A stretch of 64,000 bases of DNA, taken from the NCBI RefSeq assembly GCF_963678635.1, contig NC_087069.1:2740166-2804165 (forward strand). Direction: 5' to 3'. Made by a program: the position numbers and the translations under genes. The notes under the pieces were generated by a model, which did not search any database, had not been told where the DNA came from, and saw only the letters and a program-made list of their open reading frames with translations. Source of the DNA: Symsagittifera roscoffensis. Taxonomy: Eukaryota > Xenacoelomorpha > Acoela > Convolutidae. Positions 48,421 to 58,800 of this stretch are shown piece by piece (the stretch's first letter is position 1; each line of letters begins with the position of its first letter).

Positions 48421-49740
48421 GACTTGCAAAAAGAACCATAAAAACTTCGATAACCCGAAGCTCATATTGGCTTTTTTACAAAAAAAAGGAAAAACAGATT
48501 ATGCGGGGAATTCTGAGCACCATGCTTTATCATCCTTAAAATCAGCAGGTTAGTTTTTGAAGAAAAAAGTTTCCAAAAAAATGGCAAAGTTTCAGAATTT
48601 GGACATTTTCTAAGGCCGTATTTTTTTTCAAAACGCAGGGCATAGCCGCTTGGACTTGAAAGATTCACACAACTGTTTTTTCTTTGGGTTAAACACTGTC
48701 TTCGGTTTAACAGGATAGTTTGAGACAAATTTCAAGAATTAAATGTCAAAAATTTGGCTTTTTTGACGCCATAACTTTTTTCTACCAATTAAACGCTTAA
48801 AAGGGAGAAATCCCTATAATTTGTTCTTTGAATGAAACCTTCGTTTCAGATTTGTCCATTTAATATTTGAGAAAATGAAAAAAAAATCAAAACAAATATG
48901 TCAAAAATCTCCTACTGAAACTTTCGAAGGCCGTAGAACGTGGGGTAAATCAAAAAGAGACTAGCGAAACATGCAGGCACATAGAAGAGCAGCAGGTTTG
49001 TCTATTGGTACAATTTTTGAAAGACTGTTCAGTAGTTTTTGAGAATTTATTCCTCAAAAATTTTTCCAAAGCGTGGCAAAAAAACTAACAATTCACTTAT
49101 ATTTTCATAATAACTTTTTCAAACAGGACCTAACACTAGCCAAAAAAGCAACAAAATACGCTTCTAAATTTTCTATGCTTAAATAGGCTGAAATATGATT
49201 AAATTGAAATATATCAAAAATGTCACCAAAAGAGCACATTGAATTGCGACTTAGGTTGAAAAAATTCTTCGTAATAAAACACTACGCTTTGCTGGAGTAT
49301 ATATCATAGTTTTATTGAAAACTGAACACTACTCCATAGAATTTAAAGGGCAGGTGGACTCGCTTTTAAAGGGCGTCGCCCAGTTACGAGCAGCCTGGTC
49401 TAGTTGAGTGACAACTCGATTTATGCTAACAATGAGAATGAAATTGATATCAAGAATGTATTACTCTTTCAGACATTGTGGCAATAAAGGCGCTGTACAA
49501 TTTACAGTCTATTTACAAAACAAATCTATCAATAGGAAGAAACCGAAGAATTTGATTCAAATTTACAGAAAGACGGCAGATTAGAATAGAAAATTACAAA
49601 AAAAGGATGAGGTCACAGTTTGTGTTGGACTGATTGATGGCTGTTTTATATGGTCCAGTTGGCTAAGGTGTCTGGCTGGTTTGTTGGTTGGTTGTCTGAT
49701 GTTCTTGTGATGAGGGGGAATAGACTAGAAGAAGACTGTT

Positions 49741-49890
49741 CTAGTAGTCCTTATGGTGGCCTGTATGGTGTGTCTGATGTTGTTGTTGTCTGTTGGCTGA
49801 CTTGTGGCTGTCTGGGACTGTGGCCTGCATCTGAGCATCTCTCACTTTGTTCTTCCAGTACTCCGTCGACTGCTGCAGCTGAACTGACAA
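49741..49890 (-). CDS. Coiled-coil gene terminal exon K
   Basis: 150 bp, 49 codons plus TAG. Acceptor TGTTTAG. It encodes LSVQLQQSTEYWKNKVRDAQ followed by a polar His/Gln-rich tail ending HHKDY. The YWKNKV motif echoes YWIARV of exon J, 16 residues earlier in the joined protein. It is duplicated at 36,892-37,041. Confidence 0.75.
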   Translation of the reverse strand: MSVQLQQSTEYWKNKVRDAQMQATVPDSHKSANRQQQHQTHHTGHHKDY

Positions 49891-52800
49891 CTAAACACAC
49901 AACACTCATTCTACCCACTTCATACATTCTTGCAGAGATACAATCATCCTCAATGTTGGTCAGCCACCAAATATTCTCATTGATAGTTATTTTGATTTAC
50001 CAGTTGCCAAAAACAATTAGGAAATTTACGAGAATCTGTTTTTCCAGTTAAATAATATGTATTGGTTTAGCTGGTTTCAGTTTAGCTTGGGTAAATGTTA
50101 GTGAATAACCACCAACCATTCAATCAAAGATTCTGAGCTGACCAATTACCCGACACTGAACATAGGTTCAAAAATTTCAAGACATCCAAGTCCCAACGAG
50201 GGTTGAAAGACGCCTAATTTGATAAGTTATCTGTGTCTACAGTATATCTCTGCTGCTTACCTCCCCCACTCTGGCGATCCAGTAGCTCTTGTCCAGATCC
50301 CCCTGGTCCCCCACGCCCGCCTTCTCCAGCTCCTTACTCACTGTACTCTACACAATACACATCTTCATCATCACTCAAACTTTTACCCACTCACTTCTTT
50401 GATATTTTTGCTAAATGAGCATTTGTAGTTTAATTCAGATATTTCAGGATCAAATTTTTGGACGTTAACGAAAGCCAAAAAATATCATACAGTGCAGAAC
50501 ACGCAGAGAAAAGACACTCAAGTTTTTTGCGCATTGCACACAGAGTAAAACGCATCTAAAAAGCCACAACATGAAATTTTCATTCAGAAAAAAACTAGTC
50601 ATCTCAAGCAAAAAGAGTGGCAGTATTTTCTACTGAACACTGACCTTGGATGAAAAAGTAAACATAAGTAACTTGCAAAAAAAACAGGAGAGAGGCTTTT
50701 CCAGCTTATACATGTGCAGAAATTATAACATGAAGTGGCTAGATAAGGATCCGATTGAAGACCGATGTGTTCAGACATAATTCAGGCGTAAATACTTTAA
50801 AAAAGTGCCTAGAAATGAATAGGATGAGGTCTACATGGGAAAAGCTGATGATTGGGGGCTGCGGAGAATGGGGATGGGGATAGGGTGGGTGGCATGTGGT
50901 ACCTTGTACAGTTCGAAAGAGGCACTGGCGTGGTGCAGGTTAGAGTAGAAGCGAGAGAGGCTGTTGCCACTGCTGCTGTTGTAGCAACTACTACATATAC
51001 TACCCCCGCACAGCGCGTGCTGCTAAGAAAACAACAAGGCGGATATCAGATTACACAATGAGCAGTTGATTATTGCTTATGTCAAAACTTGCATTTACTG
51101 ACTGGTTCAAAACTCCGGTCAGTTTGAATTTAATAGGCTGTTAACAATAAACAAAACTGTTTCTCGTTCAAGGAACATACATACAGTGCTGGTTTAAATG
51201 AACCGAACAACATAAGAAACTTCAAACGCGTTCTTCTTTTCCAAATTGAGTTAATATTGGACAAAAAGTGAAGAGTACAAAAACTGTCCAGAAGTTCACC
51301 AAGAAATAACACTGTGCTATTTGTGATTCGAAATTTGGGTTCGAAAATTGCAGCTAAAGTTTTCCTTTGGTTCGAAATTCGCAGCCAAACTTTCACCGCG
51401 GCCAAAATAAACTAAATCAGCATTGTAACTGTCCCTTACGCTGGGTTGAATTTCGCCCGATTCCCAGCTCAAAATATTGAGTTCATGTTCCGTATCAAAA
51501 TGCTTTTCTTTCTGCACAGTGAAGTTATCGCATGACCAAATGGGTAGTTGCTACACCTCCAATTAAATTCGTCATCTTTGAGTATCAAAAACTAAACTTT
51601 TGGGCAAGCGTAGTAATCTAAATGATTAATCAGCTCACAAAAAATTAGTTGCTTAAGCAATCATCTTAAAATATTTCAAGTTATTTGCTAGACCATGTCA
51701 GTTTGCGATAAGTTAAAGACTTTCTAAGCAAGCTATTCGGGCTAGGAAACTTTGAAATAATTCGAATCATATCACGGAGAAAAACAGTTCGTGGAAATTT
51801 TTCTGAGCAAGCTGTTCTTTCGACGAAAACTTCGAAACATTTCAAGTTAATTCATAGAGCGAACCGGATGGCGAAACGTTTAAGTTTTTCTAAGCAAGCT
51901 ATTGCAGCTAAGTATTTTCGGAAAACTTCAAGTTGTTTCTTAGACCGAATCGTTTTGCAAAATCTATAAGTTTTTCGATTGAAGCCCTTCAAGCCATTAT
52001 ACTTTGAAATATTTTAAGTCATTTTATAGAGCTAATTAGATTACAAGAAGTTAAGTTTCTCTAAGCAAACTTTTACATATGAAACTTTGAATTATTTTAA
52101 ATAAATTCCTGAAGCGAATGGGATGGCAAAAATTGTAACTTATTGTAAGCAAGTTATTTTTCAACTTATTTTGGGACCAAAATGGGTTGCAAAAAATGTG
52201 ATTCTAAGCAAGCTATTGGGGCTATTCGCATAGCAAAATGCTTAAAATTTGATATTGAAGCCATTCAATTGATGAAACGTTTAATTAGTGCAAATGATTT
52301 TAGAGCAAATCAGTTCGGGAAAGTTCAAGTTTCTCTTATCCGAGCAAAAAAGTTTGAAATAGTTCAAGTTCTTTCATAGATCGAAATTATTCGCTAAAAA
52401 TATAGTATTTTAAGGAAGCTAAGTACGCTTTAAAATCTTAAGTTATTTCATAGACCGAATCGCTTCGCGAAAAGTTGAGTTTCTCTAAGCAAGCTATTCA
52501 GGAGATAAAAAATTCTTGGTTTTCTCTTAAATGTGAAGCTTAGCGAACTTTTTAAACGTTGCATTCGACAAAGCTAAAACATTGCGCTCAGTTAAACATT
52601 GCGTCCTCAGCGCATTCCGACTTTCATTTATTATATAAGATTTGTTGTTTTCTTTCGATTATTTATGATAGAATTTTACATTTTCCATAACCTTTTCCGA
52701 GAATTTCAGAGTTTCTGGCATTAGTTTTCAATATTTTTTCAAGTTCCGTGAATTTATCGTAACCGCTGTTCCAATTGTTTCCATTAAAATGCTGTGTACA

Positions 52801-55800
52801 GCAAGCAGATTGGGATGTTGGTTTGAATAACTTTGAAGGGAGAAAAAATATTCCTTAGTTTGTCCACCGTTATAAACTGCTAATTCTTTCACTATATTGC
52901 TTTCCATGCACGCAAGGTGATACACTACAATAGTTGGTGATTGAGTTTCATATTATTTATAACTTATTTAAAAGCCAAATTTTTTGAATTTTTGATTAAC
53001 ATTTAATTTATTAGATTCATGTATTTACAATAAGTTTTGAGAATGAAATGACTGTATTATCCATTATAGTTCTGAAATTTATACATGCACTATACTCAAA
53101 ATTACCACCTATTGTAACATATCACCACACTCAATATATAAAACAACGAGGCTCGTGATTTTATCTTTTAGCGTAGTTAAGGATGAGGATAGGAATTTTG
53201 TGGCATCACGATGAGATATGCAGTTACCTTTGTGTTGTTGTTCTTGGATGCCCTATTGTTGTTTTGGTGTTGTGAGCGTGAGTGTGGCTGTGACTCTGGG
53301 TAGAGGTGTGTGAGTTTGAGCTGGTCCAGCTGCTGTCTCAGCTCACTCACAGCTGTGGCTTTGGTCTCCAGCTGGTACTGCAGCATGTGCTTCTCACTCA
53401 ACTCCTTGTCCAGTCCACTCTTCAGCCGAAGATTCTCCTTGTTCAGACTGTTTAACTAAAACCACATAAACATCAACACGATCATCGGCAGCCATTTGAT
53501 AAATGTGGTGGGTTGAATGGAGATACTAAAGATACTATTGAGTGCAGTAGTGTTAACCTGCTGGTTGAGTTGTTGTATGGTGGACATGTTGCTCTTCAGG
53601 CGTGCGTGCAGGTCCTCGATCACCCCAGTCTTCTCCTGCAGCTCCTCCGCCTGCTCACTCTCGTGGTCCTCCAGACGCACCTTCATCTGCTCCAACATCA
53701 CCTACACATAACATACTACACATGCTAGAAAGAAAGAAAGAATTGATTTCTCAAGTCCACATTTTTTCATTAAGAGCATTTTAATTTAAATATTATATTA
53801 ATTCAACTAATGAGACTCAGAGAGGATGGACAACGGGAGCGCCAGGTCCTCTAAAGTCTACTCTTATTGATTATTAACACTTAATAAAAATCATAATAAA
53901 AAATTTTTATATATATATTCGAAAGTGAACTCTGAAGATTTTTTAAATGGTAGAAAAGGAGTTTTTAACTGCAGAAAATTAAATGATTAAAATAGACACA
54001 TTATTGCCATGAAAGAACATGTTGTCGATAAGGTATCAAAATAATGCAGGTAATAAAATCATAATAATCAATTTTTTTTTCTTTTCCTGTTTGCTCATTT
54101 TTGTTCCTGTCTTTCTAATTTCTTGTATAAAAGATTGTTCTAAAATAGTGCACGCCTATTTTGACTCTAAAGACTTAGTTGAAAATGGGATAGATTTTTT
54201 CCTTTCGTCTTTTTGAAAATTGTTTTTTATTTGCGCGCGCTCCCTCTTAAAAATTAGCATATATTGGCTCCATAAACGCGCTCAGAAAAATTTCAGTGTC
54301 GGTAAGCCTAAAATGAATATAGTAAAATAAGGCAAAATGGCGCTTTTAAAAAATAGTCCTTGAGTCTGACCTGTTGTTGTGTGGACTGTGTCTGCAACTC
54401 CTTGTATTTGGCCAGTTCCAGTCGTCTGTCTTCCAGCTCTGCGGCAGCTGCCTCGTAGTTCCTCTGATACCTCTCCGCCTGCTGGCCCACGTGCTCCTTC
54501 TCAGCACTCAGTGCCACCAGAGCCCGACTCTGCTCCCTAATCTTACTGGCCAGCTTCTCGTTCGCTTGTCTAAACCACAATCACAACTGATAATAACCAG
54601 GTAAACACACAGCTGGAGAAGGATGAACTGTGTTTACTATGCTTTAGCCTATTGAGACAATTTGTTCGCTACAAATCAAAACAGGTCTTAACTGTAAAAC
54701 TAAACGAACTTAAAGAATCCAAAACAATTATTGAGGCACACCATGAAACTACATGAATTTGGGGGATCATGTGTTCTATTATATGTCAAGTGCTTTACTG
54801 CTTAGGATAGTGGTATGTGGAGTAAGTTTAGTTGTCTGGTACTCACTTCTGCTCCTGAACCCACTTGTTCACATTGGCCACCACCAGTTCGCTCTCCCGG
54901 TGCAGTCTGTCCGAGTTGGCCCTGGCCTCGTCCAGAGACATCCGCATGGCCCCTATCTCGCCCCTGCTCGCCTCCAGCTTCGACTCCAAACTCTGCACCT
55001 CGGCCGACAGTCGGTTGTTCTGCAAACAACACACTACTTTCAACTCAGAAAACCATAATAAACGAACAAGGATAGCCGGTTGCGGTACAAAAAGCACAGA
55101 ATGTTCCGTCCGCTCTTAACTTAAAAGAAGGACAAAAATACGCAACTTTTATTTTCTAGTTGAGTAGAAAATAAACTGCCTACACAGTCGAACATGCGCT
55201 TCGCAAACACTAGCGAGAAGACAAAAAATCAGCTCTATAAAAAAGAAAAAGTGAAAACAAGCCTTGAAAATTAATATTATGCTTTGGCGGATTCGATCCT
55301 ACAAGCAGGATACTTAGAGTCCCTGTCCTCGCATCTGTGCCACGGGCCCTCGACAATTTACTTACACTAGCCACAAATAATGCAGCTAAATATGCGAAGA
55401 AATTACCAATGCTCGACAGCAAAAGTGGCACCAGATAAAAAAGACAAACGTTTCATGAAAGAATTCGGACAAAGGCGAAGCAAAGCTCGCACCAATTGCT
55501 ATCAATCACAAACAGTAAAACACATAAGTTGAAAAAAATTTAAAAAGCAGAAAACGGTGAAACAAAACTTTTGCATGTCTGATAAAATATAATTAGTGGC
55601 CCAGCTAAAGCTTGATGAACGTGGTTGATACTTTTCGAATTTAGTTATTTAAAAAATGGGAATTTGACCACAACCTTAGTTGTTTCTCTACTTAACTAAG
55701 TAAGAGTGAAAAAATTTTGAGATATTGCAATTTCCCTTTAGAAAAGTAACATTTCTTTCAAAAAGTAAGGAGTTGCCGCTTCTTTAGGAAAAAAAATTGC

Positions 55801-58800
55801 AACAAATTCTTTCTACGGAATCCTTTATCTCAGATAAGATATGATAGTCTTTAAATCAAAAAATGGGTCAAACATATTCGAAGACTAATTCGAAGGCTGT
55901 AGACCCCTGAAACTACAATGAACAAGGACAAGAAAAACCATGGATGTGGCAACTAAGCCGACAAAACTTTAGCAGTCCAAGGAAAGTCCGATAAAATCAA
56001 ATTCTACCGGAAAAATAATCTTTCATTTGAACTAAAAAAAAAAGCAAGGTCCAGCAGGAACCCGAACCCCAGACTTTAGGGTGCAACGACGACGGCATTA
56101 CCTCCTGGTTAAGATTCCCGATTATAAAACACTTGCTTTCGCAAGTGTAAATATACTAAACTGAAGGCTTCCACACTTACTTCGCGTGCAATAAATTGGA
56201 AAGAATGAAAATAATGAAGCCAAACTGTGAATAAAATATGCTAATAAATTGGAAAGCATGAAGAAAAACTATGAATAAAATATGCAAAATATCAAAAAAA
56301 ATACATGGCAAAAATGCCAGATATATTGTGCCGGAAAACTTCTGAAATGGAAATTCGCTCTTTCCCACCGTCCCCCCATTTGCATTTCAGTTTTGAAAAT
56401 TAATTTTACCTTGTCATAATGTAATGGAATTTAGCGTGGCGAATAAAGTAACTATTGTGAACAAATTTCGTCTTCATATCTTACATCGTGAATAGTCGTA
56501 CTATTACACTCTGCTTGCAAGTGTACATAAAACATACTGCTCGCAAGCTCGATTGTCTAATAAATTGAAACACAGAGGCAAAGCTGCCCTTTGCAAACAA
56601 AAGCGAGAAAACGACAAAAATAATTCAAAAAGGCAAAGAAGTGAAATAAGCAAAAAATAAAGGTAAAAAAGCCTTGACAACTTTTTTCAAAATGAATTCC
56701 GGAATTGAACTTCCGATCTGGAGACTAGGAGTCTCAAGTCCTCGCATCTGAGCAAAGAGCGCTTGAAAAATACATAAAATCAGCTAACAATAAAGCAACA
56801 ACAGTTGCTATCAAATTGCCAATGCTATGCAGCAAAAATTCCTCCAAATTAAAGTTAATTTTATTCAAAGTGCCTGCATTGAGTCTCCGACCTGTCTATT
56901 AGGAGTATCACACGCGTATGCACCGCGGTCGCTTGAAACAAAACTAACACTAGCCACCAATAGAGCAGCTACAGATGGTATTCAATTGCCAATGCTTCAA
57001 ATTATACCAAATGTGCTACCAAATCAGCACTTTTACTGGCAATTTGGGTTGGGAAAAAGTTTTTTCATAGCAAAAAACTACGCTTGTAAAAAAAACTGAT
57101 ATCCGAGAAAATCGAATTTTACTGTTCATCATTTGTACTATCTATCTGAATGAATTAAAGTAAAAACTACAAGGATGATATTTGTCACAGAAGCGAAGCT
57201 GCACTTCGTAAACAAGCAAAAAAAACGCCGAGAAATAGCATCAAAAAGGGTCAAAAAAGAGAAAGAAAACAAAAACCAAAGGAAGCTTAAGGGATCGAGT
57301 TTTGAAAAGGAAGCTTAAAAATTCATAATAATTTTGTATGTAACATTTTAAATGTAAACTAGAGGCAACAACACTAACTTTGCATGTAATTCACTGGAAA
57401 TTATGAAGCTAGTGTGTATAAGTTATGCATAAATTTTGCAAACAGTTATTTCTGAAATAGATTTTTTTACAATTCTACTGTTGTATGGAACAAATAGCTT
57501 CTTCGGTTCATTTGATGAAGTATAAAACGTCAAAGCATAGGGTATTAACAAGACAGTTCATCCTTCTGCTGTTATAGTATCACTAAAAGAATAAAGAGTG
57601 CAGGTATCTAAAAATAAGCCCAAAAGCGATATAAAAATAACATAAAAGTAAACCCAAATAAGCCAGTGCAGTATCAAAACATAGCCAACAGACAGCTGGA
57701 AACAACTCGATTAACGCAAGGAAACAAAAGAAAAACTGACTTGTTGACTGAAAAAGCTCCAACTTAAGAAGTTCAAAGTAAAAAAATATACGGCTTTACA
57801 GCTCTTTGAATTTCAACAACATATTACGATTGACACTTTTATGATAAATTAATTCAATTTGAGAAAACTAGATCAGTAGGTGAAAATTTTATTCATCCGG
57901 GAAATCTAAAAATTAAATGCCACTTTCGACGCTAGAAGTCGATCATGTTTTTGTGACTTTACACTTTTGATGTTCAATAGTGGCGTTTGCCTTCCTTTTA
58001 ACGAAGTAAAAATTAGTAGTCAAGCCTGATTTGGGCCTAAACTTCCATGAAAAACGAAATAAATCATCACGACCTAGTCCGTGGCTGATTGTTTAGTGTG
58101 TGAAAATCATAACCTTGCAGGTTCGAATCCGAGACGTGGCTGAATTTTTATTAATTTGAGGTTTTTTTCTAGCTTTTATTGCACTTTATAGAGCTTATTT
58201 TTGTCGTATTATTGCTAGTGTTTGCGAAGCGCAGCTTCGTCTCTGTTTTAATATGGAGCAGGTATAAGAGAATAAAGTGATTGTTACTCAATTAAACCGT
58301 AGTTTCAAGTTTTTTTGGAAAAAGACTATATTTCGAAACAATTATAACTAAAAGGACTAGTATGCGGAGAAGTAAAATGTTTGGTGTGGTATAATGGGCA
58401 GAGCGAGAGAATTAAGGTATGTTTTACCTCGTCGTGTTTGTGTCTCAGTTTGTCCTCCAGCGTGGCCAGTTCATGGCGCAACTGCCCCACCTCCTCCTCC
58501 CTCGCCCCCAACTCGGCCGTCAGGTGTCTCTGCTTCTCATTGGCAGCCCCCACCCGGTTGTTGCTCTCCTCCAACTGGTGCTGCATCACACTTAACTCGT
58601 CCTGCACCCCCCTGAAGTGCTCCTGCGTCTGCTTCAGCTCCCCCCTCACCACCCGCAACTTCTCTTCACTCGCCCGCACCTGCAACACATACTTAAGATA
58701 AGAGGAGTTATCCACAAGGCAAGGAACAACCTACGAGCTGTTTAGCTCTTCACGGAGAACCGCTGTTGTGCTTCATAAAGCCTTGAAAAAAAGCTACAAC

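Larger units (their letters stand above)
41115..49740. other. Long AT-rich non-coding region, duplication copy 2
   Basis: Copy of 28,403-36,891 with about 230 bp extra near 44,948-45,172 and scattered small differences. It contains the repeats listed separately and no supported exon. It lies downstream of the minus-strand gene stop. TTTATT at 49,311-49,316 gives AATAAA on the minus strand about 425 bp after the stop, a possible polyadenylation signal that copy 1 lacks (T-run there). Confidence 0.5.
37585..50437. repeat. Segmental tandem duplication, copy 2 (about 12.85 kb)
   Basis: Direct repeat of 26,101-37,584, joined head to tail. Across the junction near 37,584 the gene-side sequence (GTAGTTTTATTCAG) passes straight into retroelement sequence (TTGCAAGACGTAGTGG). 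At the far end (50,437) copy 2 continues into sequence found once, so copy 2 keeps the ancestral link to the gene. A 22-bp deletion in the retroelement part occurs near 37,926. Confidence 0.95.
55020..58427 (-). other. Long intron D-E (3,408 bp)
   Basis: AT-rich intron filled largely by SINE-like elements and AT-rich dispersed repeats. No additional exon with splice sites and GC-rich coding sequence was seen. All other visible introns are between 102 and 2,205 bp. Confidence 0.6.

Noticed and set aside
54753-55119. Plus-strand ORFs of 76-101 codons opposite exon E
   Set aside because: Antisense shadows of a GC-rich exon; no splice or domain support.
58073-58145. Functional tRNA gene
   Set aside because: The B box is perfect, but a complete cloverleaf with paired acceptor stem is not apparent and the SINE-like tail follows.
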